A stretch of DNA of 64,000 nt from Rhodanobacter sp. 7MK24 (GCF_014842995.1 NZ_JACYXL010000001.1:497183-561182); one strand, 5' to 3'; shown: positions 17,299-26,031, numbered from the stretch's first letter. Made by a program: numbers and translations. The notes: a model not told the origin generated them from the sequence alone.

Positions 17299-18201
17299 AT
17301 GCGCCGCGTCATCCTGTTCCTCGGTACCAACCTCGCCGTACTGTTGCTGCTCGGCATCGTCTGCCACCTGTTCGGGGTGGATCAGATGGCCGCCACCCAA
17401 GGGCTTGGCGGCAGCACCGGTCTGCTGATCTATGCCGCGGTGTTCGGTATGGGCGGCGCCTTCATTTCGCTGGCCATGTCCAAGTGGATGGCCAAGATGA
17501 CGACCGGTGCCCAGGTCATCGCGCAGCCGGCAAACGAAACCGAGCGCTGGTTGCTGGACACCGTACGCCAGCACGCGCAGAACGCCGGCATCGGCATGCC
17601 CGAAGTGGCGATCTACGACGCTCCGGAAATGAACGCGTTCGCTACCGGCATGACCAAGAACAGCGCCATGGTGGCGGTGAGCACCGGCCTGCTGCAGCAG
17701 ATGGATCGCGAGCAGGTGGCTGCCGTGCTGGGCCACGAGGTCGGCCACGTCGCCAATGGCGACATGGTGACCATGACCCTGATCCAGGGCGTGTTGAATA
17801 CCCTGGTGATCCTCGCCGCGCGCGTGGTCGGCCGGCTGGTGGACAGCTGGTTGTCCGGCGGTCGCGACGACAACCGCGGCGGCACGGGCATCGGCTATTT
17901 CGTTACCGTGATGGTGCTGCAGTTGGTGTTCGGCCTGTTCGCCTCGATGATCGTGATGGCCTTCTCGCGCTGGCGCGAATTCCACGCCGATGCCGCCGGC
18001 GCGAAGCTGGCCGGCCGCGGCGCGATGATCTCCGCGCTGCAGCGGCTGCAGGCCGACCACGGCGAAAACACCCTGCCCAAGACCCTGGCCGCGTTCGGCA
18101 TCTCCGATCGCACGGGCAGCGGCTTGCAGCGTCTATTCCTGAGCCATCCGCCGCTGGACGAGCGCATCGCGGCGCTGCAGAACGCGACGCCGCACGCCTG
18201 A
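17299..18201 (+). CDS. htpX: protease HtpX homologue
   Basis: A 300-residue membrane-bound M48 zinc metalloprotease. It has two N-terminal membrane helices (about 5-25 and 40-60), the zinc motif HEVGH (H146, E147, H150), two further hydrophobic segments, and a third ligand in the EFHADAAGAKLAG motif. It takes part in quality control of inner-membrane proteins, along with FtsH in known species. The ATG at 17299 is preferred over an earlier in-frame start because the conserved MRRVILFLGTNLAV begins there. Confidence 0.93.
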   Translation: MRRVILFLGTNLAVLLLLGIVCHLFGVDQMAATQGLGGSTGLLIYAAVFGMGGAFISLAMSKWMAKMTTGAQVIAQPANETERWLLDTVRQHAQNAGIGMPEVAIYDAPEMNAFATGMTKNSAMVAVSTGLLQQMDREQVAAVLGHEVGHVANGDMVTMTLIQGVLNTLVILAARVVGRLVDSWLSGGRDDNRGGTGIGYFVTVMVLQLVFGLFASMIVMAFSRWREFHADAAGAKLAGRGAMISALQRLQADHGENTLPKTLAAFGISDRTGSGLQRLFLSHPPLDERIAALQNATPHA

Positions 18202-18247
18202 TACTTGCCAGTCTGCCGTCCACATGGTGCCAGAAGGGGGGCGCGTC

Positions 18248-18454
18248 GTGAGTAAAGTCAAGACTTTGTTTGTTTGGGCCGGGGTCGCCCTTGTGGCGAT
18301 TGGTGTGCGTGGGATCGTTGTCAAAAGCCTGACCGACGGATGGCGATTGGGTTCGAAAACCACCTACACGGGAATCGCTGCCGTCTGGGCGGGCATCGCC
18401 TACGTCGTCGGTGGATTGCTGTTCATCTGGCTTGGCATCAAGGTCTATGGATGA
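18248..18454 (+). CDS. small two-helix membrane protein of unknown function
   Basis: A 68-residue protein with two hydrophobic segments (about residues 6-24 and 38-60). A GTG start at 18248 is chosen because a strong AAGGGGG ribosome-binding site sits seven bases upstream; an in-frame ATG at 18224 lacks one. It lies between htpX and htpG, 46 bases after htpX, so it may be co-transcribed with either. I recognise no family. Confidence 0.6.
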   Translation: MSKVKTLFVWAGVALVAIGVRGIVVKSLTDGWRLGSKTTYTGIAAVWAGIAYVVGGLLFIWLGIKVYG

Positions 18455-18550
18455 CCGTCATGATGCCCGGCTCCTGCTGGCGACCTGCAACGTAACCACG
18501 TGAAAATCAGGTCGATATTCTTTAACGCTACTTTTTGAAATCCTGCCTCC

Positions 18551-20434
18551 ATGACCACTACCGAAACCCGCAAATTCGAAGCCGAAGTCGCCCAGGTGCT
18601 GCACCTGGTCACCCATTCGCTGTACTCGCACAAGGAGATCTTCCTGCGCGAGCTGATCTCCAACGCCTCGGACGCCTGCGACAAGCTGCGCTTCGAGTCG
18701 CTGGGCAAGCCCGAACTGCTGGGTGGCGACAGCGAACTGCACATCGACGTGAGCTGGGACGAAGCCGCGCGCACCATCACCGTGCGCGACAACGGCATCG
18801 GCATGACGCGCGAGGAAGTGGTGGCGAACATCGGCACCATCGCCAGCTCGGGCACGCGTCGCTTCCTCGAGGCGATGAGCGGCGAGCAGAAGGCCGATGC
18901 TCGCCTGATCGGCCAGTTCGGCGTGGGCTTCTATTCCGCTTTCGTGGTGGCCGACAAGGTCACCGTGCTCACCCGTCGCGCCGATGCGCCGGCAGGCGAG
19001 GGCGTGAAGTGGGAAAGCGACGGCAAGGGCGAGTACGTGCTGGAGCAGGTCGAGCAGGCCGGGCGCGGCACGGCGGTGATCCTGCACCTCAAGGCCGACG
19101 AGGACGAGTTCCTCAAGGCCTGGCAGTTGAAGTCGCTGATCCGCAAGTATTCCGACCATGTGGCTTTCCCGATCCGCATGCCGAAGGACGAGTCCGACAA
19201 GAACGGGGACGGCAAGCCCACGGGCGAGTGGGAAACCGTCAACGACGCTTCCGCGCTGTGGACCAAGCCGAAGTCGGAGATCAGCGACGCGGACTACATC
19301 GGTTTCTACAAGTCGCTGGGCCACGACTTCAACGATCCGCTGGCCTGGACGCACAACCGCGTCGAAGGCAGCCAGAGCTTCACCACGCTGCTGTACATCC
19401 CCGAGCAACCGCCGTTCGACCTGATGATGGGCGGACGCGACGAGCGCAAAGGGCTGAAGCTCTACATCAAGCGCGTCTTCATCATGGACGCGGCCGAGGA
19501 GCTGCTGCCGAACTACCTGCGCTTCGTGCGCGGCGTGGTGGACGCCGATGATCTGCCGCTCAACGTCAGCCGCGAAATCCTGCAGCACAACCGCCAGCTG
19601 GAGCGGATCAAGGCCGCCTGCGTGAAGCGCGTGCTGGACCTGATCGAGAAGCTGGCCAAGGACGAGCCGGAAAAGTTCGTCACCTTCTGCAAGGCCTTCG
19701 GCAACACGCTGAAGGAAGGCATCAGCGAGGACGCGACGAACCGCGAGCGCATCGCCAAGTTGCTGCGCTTCGCCTCCACCAAAGGTGATGGCGCGAAACA
19801 GACGATATCGCTGGACGACTACATCGGCCGCATGGCGTTGGGTCAGGACGCGATCTGGTACATCACTGCCGACAGCTACGTCGCCGCCGCCGGCAGTCCG
19901 CAGCTCGAGGCGTTCCGCGCCAAGGGCATCGAAGTGCTGCTGATGTTCGACCGTATCGACGAATGGATGGTCGGCTACCTCGGCGAGTACGAAGGCAAGA
20001 AGCTGCGCAACGTCGCCAAGGGCGAGCTGCCGTTGGATGAGGCCGACAAGCAGAAACAGGAAGAAGCCACCAAGCAGGCCGAGCCGCTGCTCAAGAAGCT
20101 CAAGGAACTGCTCGGCGATCGCGTGGGCGACGTGAAGGTTTCAGCACGGCTCACCGACTCGCCCTCGTGCCTCGCGCTCAGCGATTACGAGATGGCCCCG
20201 CACCTTGCGCGCCTGTTGCGCGAAGCCGGACAGGAGTTGCCCGAGAGCAAGCCCACGCTGGAGATCAATCCGCAGCACGCTTTGCTCAAGCGCGTCGAGA
20301 GCGAAACGGACGAGGCGAAGGCTGGAGATCTGGCCACGTTGCTGCTGGAGCAGGCCGAGATCGCCGCTGGTGCGCAGTTGGCCGATCCCGCGGCTTTCGT
20401 GCAACGCATGAACCGGGTGCTGCTGAACGCCTGA
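18551..20434 (+). CDS. htpG: chaperone HtpG (Hsp90)
   Basis: A 627-residue bacterial Hsp90. The N-terminal ATPase domain has the GHKL motifs: ELISNASDACDKLRFESL (N-box), VRDNGIGMTREEV and GQFGVGFYSAF. The middle domain contains the LPLNVSREILQHNR catalytic-loop segment, and the C-terminal dimerisation domain ends near MNRVLL. The length is standard. It folds and remodels client proteins with DnaK. It is followed by a perfect terminator at 20451-20490, so it ends its transcript. It is adjacent to htpX, another heat-shock gene. Confidence 0.96.
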   Translation: MTTTETRKFEAEVAQVLHLVTHSLYSHKEIFLRELISNASDACDKLRFESLGKPELLGGDSELHIDVSWDEAARTITVRDNGIGMTREEVVANIGTIASSGTRRFLEAMSGEQKADARLIGQFGVGFYSAFVVADKVTVLTRRADAPAGEGVKWESDGKGEYVLEQVEQAGRGTAVILHLKADEDEFLKAWQLKSLIRKYSDHVAFPIRMPKDESDKNGDGKPTGEWETVNDASALWTKPKSEISDADYIGFYKSLGHDFNDPLAWTHNRVEGSQSFTTLLYIPEQPPFDLMMGGRDERKGLKLYIKRVFIMDAAEELLPNYLRFVRGVVDADDLPLNVSREILQHNRQLERIKAACVKRVLDLIEKLAKDEPEKFVTFCKAFGNTLKEGISEDATNRERIAKLLRFASTKGDGAKQTISLDDYIGRMALGQDAIWYITADSYVAAAGSPQLEAFRAKGIEVLLMFDRIDEWMVGYLGEYEGKKLRNVAKGELPLDEADKQKQEEATKQAEPLLKKLKELLGDRVGDVKVSARLTDSPSCLALSDYEMAPHLARLLREAGQELPESKPTLEINPQHALLKRVESETDEAKAGDLATLLLEQAEIAAGAQLADPAAFVQRMNRVLLNA

Positions 20435-20450
20435 GCGCGTGGAATTCCGC

Positions 20451-20490
20451 ACAACAAAAAGCCCGTCGCTTGCGACGGGCTTTTTGTTGT
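20451..20490 (+). terminator. rho-independent terminator after htpG
   Basis: A near-perfect palindrome with outer ACAACAAAAA/TTTTTGTTGT and inner GCCCGTCGC/GCGACGGGC arms. The run of T on both strands makes it a likely bidirectional terminator for htpG. Confidence 0.9.
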
Positions 20491-20550
20491 GATCACCATC
20501 GTCTTGGCAGGTGCCCGAAATCGCCGCGTGCGATTCCTGCCTGCGCGGAC

Positions 20551-21144
20551 TCACCGTGTATGGCTGGACTGCGACGAAGAAGAGGTGTTCGAAGTATTCG
20601 GGCTGTTGTAGGTCGCGTTCTGGACCGCCGGCGTGGCGGTGGGCGGCGAAGGCCGATTGCTGCCCCGGTAGTTTGGCTGGTAGCCGCCGTGGTAATGCTC
20701 CATAGGCATGAAGCGCCTGCCGCTCGGGAAGCGGTCGCGGCTGGCCAGCGCAAGACGGTCGCCGTCGAGATGCACCCAATACCAGCTGCCCGGCGGCACG
20801 AGTTTGGTCGAGACATAGGCGAAGTGGGCATTGTAACTGCCTGCGCCGTTCGGTTCGGCCTGCAGGGCCACGTTCATCACGAACTGGCTCGGTATCGGCT
20901 TGCCGTTTTTTCCGATAGCCGGGGCATGGATCATTTCGTCGAGATTCGCGTTCAACAGGCGCGTCATCGCGGGCGGCAGTTCGTAAGCAGGCGAGGCTTC
21001 GGTGACCTTGCCGTGGGCGTCCACCCGAACGAGCACCGGCTCGACCCGGTGGGGAAACCGGTTGAGGGACATCGAATCGTTGGCGATAGCTCCGGTGCTA
21101 CCAAGAAGTGCGACGACTGCGACAGAAAGCAACTGCGTACGCAT
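20551..21144 (-). CDS. exported protein with TonB C-terminal-like domain
   Basis: A 197-residue protein with a clear signal peptide (MRTQLLSVAVVALLGSTGAIA). The middle region VLVRVDAHGKVTEASP ... AIGKNGKPIPSQFVMNVALQ follows the beta-alpha-beta pattern of TonB C-terminal domains (V.V...G.V ... A..NG.P). The tail is rich in Ser, Thr, Asn and Pro and probably disordered. The start is Met3 of the open frame because AAGGAG lies six bases before it and directly against the first ATG. A role in outer-membrane or envelope interaction is possible; no membrane anchor for energy transduction is present. Confidence 0.5.
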   Translation of the reverse strand: MRTQLLSVAVVALLGSTGAIANDSMSLNRFPHRVEPVLVRVDAHGKVTEASPAYELPPAMTRLLNANLDEMIHAPAIGKNGKPIPSQFVMNVALQAEPNGAGSYNAHFAYVSTKLVPPGSWYWVHLDGDRLALASRDRFPSGRRFMPMEHYHGGYQPNYRGSNRPSPPTATPAVQNATYNSPNTSNTSSSSQSSHTR

Positions 21145-21251
21145 GTCCATCTCCTTGTGACAGTGAGTGTTTCCTATCTACGCCGCGTCCATGACGGGGT
21201 CAAGTGAAGGGAAATTCATGCCCGAGGTGACGTTGTGGCAACAGTGGTTGT

Positions 21252-21569
21252 TCAGGTTTCGACGGTCTTTCTGCGCCGTGGTTTCTTCTCTGTCGCAACC
21301 AGCAGCTGCTGCAGGTAAGCGATGCCTTCCTCCTCGGGAAAGAAGGCCACCACGTCGCCTACGCTCAGCTGGTAGCGCTCACGCAGGGCGAGGAACTCCT
21401 CGCGGGCGCGGGCGACGCGTGCAGCTTCCGCCGCCTTCTTGCCCAGGGGCTTGGCCTTCGGCTCGGGCTTGGCTTCGGGCTTTGGCTCGGCTTTTGGCTC
21501 GGGTTTGCCTTGGTCGAGCGCGGAAAGCTCGGCCTGGAACTGGCGGAAATCGTAAGGCTTGGAATTCAT
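21252..21569 (-). CDS. hypothetical protein with Lys/Pro/Glu-rich repeat
   Basis: A 105-residue protein. Residues 22-41 are a degenerate PEPKAEPKPEAKPEPKAKP repeat. The C-terminal half has a coiled-coil-like EEFLALRERYQLSVGDVVAFF segment and ends with a basic KKPRRRK tail. The helical hairpin plus basic tail is reminiscent of small nucleoid-associated proteins, but I do not recognise the family. The start is the ATG at 21569, just before the conserved-looking MNSKPYDFRQFQAELSALDQ. The frame is open a long way upstream by chance (high GC). Confidence 0.55.
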   Translation of the reverse strand: MNSKPYDFRQFQAELSALDQGKPEPKAEPKPEAKPEPKAKPLGKKAAEAARVARAREEFLALRERYQLSVGDVVAFFPEEEGIAYLQQLLVATEKKPRRRKTVET

Positions 21570-21689
21570 GATGCAGGCATGGTGGTGCGGAGATGGCTTA
21601 TTTTCGCATGCCAACGCCTTGTACGACGGCCTTCCGGTGTTTGGCGGGATCCCGTCTAATGCGGTGCTGGTTCTTACGAAGCCTAGCCG

Positions 21690-22595
21690 ATGAGTGCCCT
21701 GCTGCTGCTGTTCGTTTGTTTGGCCCTGGGCGCGGTGGTGCGTCGTCTCGCGCAGCCGCCGGCCGGGATCGTGCATGGCTTGAACTGGTGGGTGATCAAC
21801 ATCGCGCTGCCGGCGCTGGTGCTGGAACTGATCCCGGCGGTAAAACCCAATGTGCAACTGTGGTTTCCGGTGGTGGCGACCTGGGTGGCCTTCTTCGGCG
21901 CATGGCTGCTGTTCGCTTGGCTGGGGCGACGGTTGGGCTGGTCGCGCGGGCGCATCGGCGCGCTGGTACTGGTGTGCGGATTCGGCAACACCTCGTTCAT
22001 GGGCTATCCGATGCTGCAGGCGTTGCATGGGCAGGCAGGGCTGGCGCTGGCCGTGGTGGCCGACCAGCTCGGCTGTTTCCCCTTGCTCGCCTCGGCCGGG
22101 GTGCTGGTGGCCGGCATATATGCGGGGCGTGCTGCCGAGCCATGGCAGGTCGTGCGCAGGATCTTGCTCTTCCCTGCCTTCCTCGCTTTGCTGGCGGGTG
22201 TGGTGGTCGGCTTGCTGGGCGGCTGGCCTGGTCCGCTCGCGGGCGTGCTCCATTCGCTTGGCGGCACGCTGACGCCCTTGGCGCTGTTCTCGGTGGGCCT
22301 GCAGTTCCGCTTGCAGGCGGTCCGCCACCAGCTTGGACCGCTGGTCTGCGGACTGGGCTGGAAACTGCTGCTGGCGCCAGCGTTGTGCTGGTTGCTGGGC
22401 GCGGCCGCGGGGGTGAGCGGTCTGGTGCTGACCACGGGCGTGTTGCAGGCCGCGATGGCGCCGATGATTTCCGCGGCCATCCTCGCCGACGAGCATGGAT
22501 TGGATCCGGAGCTGGCGAACACCGTGTTGGGTGCCGGCATCGTGCTGTCGCTGCTCACGGTGCCGCTGATGAACCTGTGGTTGCCGGCAGGTTAA
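21690..22595 (+). CDS. AEC family (auxin efflux carrier-like) transporter
   Basis: A 301-residue integral membrane protein with about ten hydrophobic segments. The first WWVINIALPALVLELIP and the middle GFGNTSFMGYPMLQALHG motif, with a conserved Asn-Thr-Ser turn, are typical of the AEC/MleP family of malate, auxin-like or other organic anion permeases. Its stop overlaps the convergent TRIC-like gene by four bases. The substrate is unknown. Confidence 0.85.
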   Translation: MSALLLLFVCLALGAVVRRLAQPPAGIVHGLNWWVINIALPALVLELIPAVKPNVQLWFPVVATWVAFFGAWLLFAWLGRRLGWSRGRIGALVLVCGFGNTSFMGYPMLQALHGQAGLALAVVADQLGCFPLLASAGVLVAGIYAGRAAEPWQVVRRILLFPAFLALLAGVVVGLLGGWPGPLAGVLHSLGGTLTPLALFSVGLQFRLQAVRHQLGPLVCGLGWKLLLAPALCWLLGAAAGVSGLVLTTGVLQAAMAPMISAAILADEHGLDPELANTVLGAGIVLSLLTVPLMNLWLPAG

Positions 22596-23224
22596 CCGAC
22601 GGGATGCAGCCGCGGCAGATGCCAACCCCAGAGCACCGCACCCATGCGCAGGCCAAGAATGACCAGCACGCCAGCGGTGATGGCCCAGCTTGACCGCAGA
22701 CCGGCGGCTTTCAACAGCAGATAGACCACGATCCCGGCGACGGCTGCGCTGGCATAGATGTCCTGGCGGAAGATCAGGGGCACCTGCGCACTCATCATGT
22801 CGCGCAGCATGCCCCCGGCGGCACCGGTCATGGTGCCCATCAGCACCACCACGATGGGCGAGTGCCCGTCGGCCTCGGTCACCTGCGCGCCGCTGATGGC
22901 GAACAGGGCCAGGCCCAGCGCATCGGCCACCAGCAGGGCGTGGCTCAGCGGCGGCAGGCAGGCGCTCCAGAGCATGGAGAGCAGGGCGGCCGCCGCGATC
23001 ACCACGAGATAGCGCGCATCGCGTATCCAGAAGATCGGATGGCGATTCAGCAACAGATCGCGCAGCGTGCCGCCGCCGATCGCCGTGATCGTCGCCAGTG
23101 CCAGCCCGCCCAGCAGATCCATGCCGGTGCGCGCTGCGGTCAGCGCGCCGCTGACCGCGAACACGGCGACGCCTGCCAGGTCCAGCAGATAGAGCAGCAA
23201 GCGTGAATTCCGACTGTCGGCCAT
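22592..23224 (-). CDS. TRIC/YadS (UPF0126) family cation-channel-like membrane protein
   Basis: A 210-residue protein made of two similar halves of three or four helices. The repeat pairs are LDLAGVAVFAVSGALTAAR / ADALGLALFAISGAQV and ATITAIGGGTLRDLLLN / GTMTGAAGGMLRDMMS. This twofold pattern with the GGG/GGM-LRD motif is the hallmark of trimeric intracellular cation channel homologues in bacteria. Substrate is probably potassium or an amino acid; not known here. It is divergent from hslR with overlapping 5' regions. Confidence 0.9.
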   Translation of the reverse strand: MADSRNSRLLLYLLDLAGVAVFAVSGALTAARTGMDLLGGLALATITAIGGGTLRDLLLNRHPIFWIRDARYLVVIAAAALLSMLWSACLPPLSHALLVADALGLALFAISGAQVTEADGHSPIVVVLMGTMTGAAGGMLRDMMSAQVPLIFRQDIYASAAVAGIVVYLLLKAAGLRSSWAITAGVLVILGLRMGAVLWGWHLPRLHPVG

Positions 23225-23261
23225 GGCTGGGCTCCGCGGGGATCGGGCGATAATGCCATCG

Positions 23262-23669
23262 ATGAAAGCCACCCATGCCGATGATCCGACCGAGATGCGC
23301 GCCGACGTGTGGCTGTGGGCCGCACGCTTCTTCAAGACGCGCAGCCTCGCCAAGCAGGCTATCGACGGCGGCAAGATCGACGTCAATGGCGGTGGCTGCA
23401 AACCGGCGAAGTCCTTGCGTGCGGGCGATCTGCTGAAGATCAGCCGCGGTGAGGAAAAGCTGGAAATCGAAGTGCTGGCCTTGGCCGACAAGCGTGGGCC
23501 GGCCAGTACGGCGCAGGCGTTGTACCGCGAGAGCGAGACGAGCCGCCTCGCGCGTGAGGCGCGGCATGAGCAACGTCGCCTGGTCGGCACGCAGGCGCCG
23601 CGTCAGCGGCCGGACAAGCACGCGCGCCGTGAACTGCGTCGCTTTAAAGACGACCCGGGCAGCTTTTGA
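23262..23669 (+). CDS. hslR: ribosome-associated heat shock protein Hsp15 (S4 domain)
   Basis: A roughly 135-residue S4-type RNA-binding protein. The N-terminal MRADVWLWAARFFKTRSLAKQAIDGGKIDVNG is the classic S4 fold of HslR, followed by a basic tail (KHARRELRRFK). It binds free 50S subunits carrying nascent chains after stress. An ATG at 23253 is an alternative start. It lies divergent to the TRIC-like gene with little room for a promoter. Confidence 0.88.
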   Translation: MKATHADDPTEMRADVWLWAARFFKTRSLAKQAIDGGKIDVNGGGCKPAKSLRAGDLLKISRGEEKLEIEVLALADKRGPASTAQALYRESETSRLAREARHEQRRLVGTQAPRQRPDKHARRELRRFKDDPGSF

Positions 23670-23783
23670 GTCGTCCCTGAGCAGTGCATCGCAGATTGTG
23701 CGGAAACTCTGCCGCACCATGCGCGGCAATGTCGGTAGGCGCTCAAGCGCAATCCGACTCGGCGTAGCCAGGGGAGCATCGCA

Positions 23784-24332
23784 ATGAACGGCATGGGTTT
23801 CTTCAAGCGTTGGCTGGGTGGTACCGGAGATTCGGCGCAACGGCCGGAAGTTCGGCGGCAGGCAACGCAGGGCATGCGCATGCTGGTGGTGGACGACTCG
23901 CCGACGATCTGCGCGGTGCTTGGCCGCATGCTGGAGCAGGACGGTTACGCGGTACAAAAGGCCGCCGACGGCGAACGCGCGCTGGAACTGGCCAGAGCCG
24001 AGGCGCCCGAGCTGATCTTCCTCGACATCGTGCTGCCGGGCATCAACGGCTTCGCCGTGCTGCGGGCGTTGCGCCACGATGCGCGCACCGCGCATATACC
24101 CATCGTGATGATCAGCGGCAATCCCCAGGCCACCGAGCAGTTCTACGCGCAACGCTTCGGCGCCGACGACTTCATCAAGAAGCCGTTCGGCCGCAACGAC
24201 GTAACGAGCAGCATCGACCAGCTGGTCCGTTCGGGGCGGTTGCCGGCGCGCGACGTCGCATTCGAGCGGGCCGCCGCGCTAGACCTTCAGAAGGGCGTCC
24301 ACGTGGCTGGTCTGGCCAGCCTGGCCACCTGA
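23784..24332 (+). CDS. response regulator, single receiver domain with extensions (paralogue A)
   Basis: A 182-residue protein with one CheY-like receiver domain (about 31-150). The acidic pair is in MLVVDDSPTI, the phospho-acceptor Asp in [13 protein letters not shown], and the conserved Lys in DDFIKKPFG. There is no DNA-binding or enzymatic output domain. An N-terminal FFKRWLGG segment and a roughly 30-residue C-terminal tail flank the receiver. It resembles PilG/PilH-type signalling regulators. A second copy at 27359-27937 shares the same architecture. An efficient GGGGAGC ribosome-binding site precedes the ATG, and a terminator follows. Confidence 0.85.
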   Translation: MNGMGFFKRWLGGTGDSAQRPEVRRQATQGMRMLVVDDSPTICAVLGRMLEQDGYAVQKAADGERALELARAEAPELIFLDIVLPGINGFAVLRALRHDARTAHIPIVMISGNPQATEQFYAQRFGADDFIKKPFGRNDVTSSIDQLVRSGRLPARDVAFERAAALDLQKGVHVAGLASLAT

Positions 24333-24359
24333 CCGGCAACGCAGGTTTTGTCGACAGCG

Positions 24360-24396
24360 AAAAGCCCGGGGGACACAGGCCCCCGGGCTTTTTTTC
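24360..24396 (+). terminator. rho-independent terminator after response regulator A
   Basis: The hairpin AAAAGCCCGGGGG / CCCCCGGGCTTTT with a short loop is followed by a run of T. It ends 64 bases after the response-regulator stop. Confidence 0.9.
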
Positions 24397-24416
24397 CGAC
24401 AGGTCACCGCCATTGC

Positions 24417-24454
24417 ATTCCGGTCCGCCGCCCTTGCGGGCAACGGACCGGAAT
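24417..24454 (-). terminator. hairpin downstream of the small exported protein
   Basis: An 11-bp inverted repeat, ATTCCGGTCCG and CGGACCGGAAT, lies 18 bases past the stop of the minus-strand gene ending at 24472. An inner CCGCCC/GGGCAA pairing can extend it. No T tract follows. Confidence 0.45.
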
Positions 24455-24471
24455 CAGGCGACGGCAGGGAC

Positions 24472-24822
24472 TCAATGCTTCTGCTTGTAGATGTGGCGGC
24501 TGTCGCGGTTCTCGGAGCGGTTGAGGTTCTTCTGCTCCTGCTTGGTCAGGTGGCCATTGTGCTTGGCCTCGTCCACGCTTTCGCGGCGCGCGATGTTCGC
24601 ATCATGGGATTCGTCGCGGGCGGCCTGCTTCTGCGTCATGGTGCCGTTCTTCAGGCCGTTGTTGATGCGGTTCTGCTGGTTGGTCAGGCGGTTGTTGACC
24701 TCGTTGACACGCGGGTGGCCCGGCACATCGGTCTGCGGGGTGGTCTGCGCCATCGCCTGGCCGGAAATCATGGCGGCGCCGATGACCAGGCCAAACAGGG
24801 CAATCTTCGACTTTGCATTCAT
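24472..24822 (-). CDS. small exported basic protein of unknown function
   Basis: A 116-residue protein with a signal peptide ending at about SGQAMAQ (residues 1-26). The mature part is highly hydrophilic and rich in Asn, Gln, Lys, Arg and His (NRLTNQQNRINNGLKNGTMT, KQEQKNLNRSENRDSRHIYK), with two copies of a T-x-K-Q motif (MTQKQAARD and LTKQEQKNL). It is probably periplasmic. I do not recognise a family. The ATG at 24822 is chosen because the signal peptide begins there. Confidence 0.65.
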   Translation of the reverse strand: MNAKSKIALFGLVIGAAMISGQAMAQTTPQTDVPGHPRVNEVNNRLTNQQNRINNGLKNGTMTQKQAARDESHDANIARRESVDEAKHNGHLTKQEQKNLNRSENRDSRHIYKQKH

Positions 24823-25333
24823 GGCAATTTTTCCTTCGAGTGAGCGGATTTGCTGTAGTGGTATCCGCCGCTTCGCCGTTGCCGGGGAAAGCAGCACACA
24901 TGCGTTGAGTGGGCCAGCATTTTCACTGTCTAGCCGATGGATTCCTCCCGCATCCTGCCCCATCGGGTGCCCTTGACTCACGCAGTTGCCGATAACGAGC
25001 CGCCGCCATCGGTGTTGACAGCCATTCCGGTGAAGATTTTGTTCGGTTCAGTTTGCGCATAGCTTTCGCTGTCTGTGTCTGTGTCTGTGTCGGTGACGGC
25101 AGGCGGCGAATGTCGCAGTGACCCTTCCATAAGAAGCCATTCGGTCACGCCGGAGCGCGGGGCGGCGTCGAGGCGTGGGTGGAGCCGGAACGGCTGTCGT
25201 GTCCGGTCGAAGTGAGGGCGCAGGCGGATTGCGATCCTTGCCTTGCCGGTGAGGTGCCCGGCATGGCGGCCTTAAGCGTTCCGGTGGCGCCGGCGAGCGG
25301 AGGAAGTCCGAGAAACCTGCGGCGCCGCGTGGT
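24823..25333. other. intergenic region with a short tandem repeat
   Basis: About 0.5 kb lie between the divergent-looking small exported protein and the TetR gene. I see no gene. It contains a short tandem array of GTGTCT hexamers at about 25070-25095 (four near-perfect copies), which could be slippage-prone. The promoter of the exported protein must lie at the left end. Confidence 0.5.
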
Positions 25334-25924
25334 TCAGTCGATCAGGTCGTGTGCCGTGGCACGCGTTGCCGCACGTATTTCCTCGCGGAAAGCGTCGTCC
25401 TCGATGGTGCGTGCCAGCACCATGCCGCCGACGCACAGCGCAGCGAGGGCCAGTCCGTGCCGCCGAGCGACGTGTGCGTCGGCAGATGCATCGGCGCTCT
25501 GGGCAAACATGCCGGCCATGCGTTCCAGCAATCCGCGATAAGCGTGTTTCACGCCGGGGCTGGCGCGCGCCACGTCGGACGGCAGGGCGATCATCGGGCA
25601 GTGCCCCTCGATGTCGTCCAGGTGTTCGCGGGAGAGATAGACGTCGACCATCTGGCGGGCGAATGCCGTCCCGCACCGCCCCGAATCGAAGTTCAGCTCC
25701 GGCCAGCGATCGGCCGGGTTGAAGTCCTGGTAGGCCGCCACCGCTTCCACGAACAGTTCCTCCTTGGTGCGGAAGTGGTTGTAGAAGCCGCCGCGGGTGA
25801 GCTTGGCGCTGGCCATGATCTCGTCGATCGAGACCTCGGTGAAACCCTTGCGGTTGAACAGCACACGGGCGCACTCGACGATGCGTGAGCGGATCTGCTG
25901 CTTGTGTTCGGCGCTATATGGCAT
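25334..25924 (-). CDS. TetR/AcrR family transcriptional regulator
   Basis: A 196-residue repressor. The N-terminal helix-turn-helix is in the segment IVECARVLFNRKGFTEVSIDEI ... LTRGGFYNHFRTKEELF, the standard TetR pattern. The C-terminal ligand-binding domain contains EGHCPMIALPSDVAR, as in members that sense reactive electrophiles. A GGAGGAGA ribosome-binding site decides the start at 25924. It is divergent from a glutathione S-transferase gene with a palindrome between them, so it probably represses both itself and that gene. Confidence 0.9.
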   Translation of the reverse strand: MPYSAEHKQQIRSRIVECARVLFNRKGFTEVSIDEIMASAKLTRGGFYNHFRTKEELFVEAVAAYQDFNPADRWPELNFDSGRCGTAFARQMVDVYLSREHLDDIEGHCPMIALPSDVARASPGVKHAYRGLLERMAGMFAQSADASADAHVARRHGLALAALCVGGMVLARTIEDDAFREEIRAATRATAHDLID

Positions 25925-25967
25925 GGCGGTCTCCTCCGGTACCGGCACAGCGTAGCGCCGAGGCTGA

Positions 25968-25985
25968 ATATGTTCTTGAACATAT
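25968..25985. promoter_or_regulatory. palindromic operator between tetR-type gene and GST
   Basis: A perfect inverted repeat ATATGTTC-TT-GAACATAT, 44 bases upstream of the regulator ATG and 47 bases upstream of the glutathione S-transferase ATG. Its position and symmetry fit the binding site of the adjacent TetR-type repressor. Confidence 0.65.
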
Positions 25986-26031
25986 ATAGATACGACGCAG
26001 ACTGTGCTCCTCCATCACCGAGGAGCACCCC

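Noticed and set aside
21570..24152. Minus-strand frame open for over 2.9 kb upstream of the small Lys/Pro-rich protein
   Set aside because: Openness is due to high GC. The AEC transporter, hslR and response-regulator genes on the plus strand and the TRIC gene explain the region.
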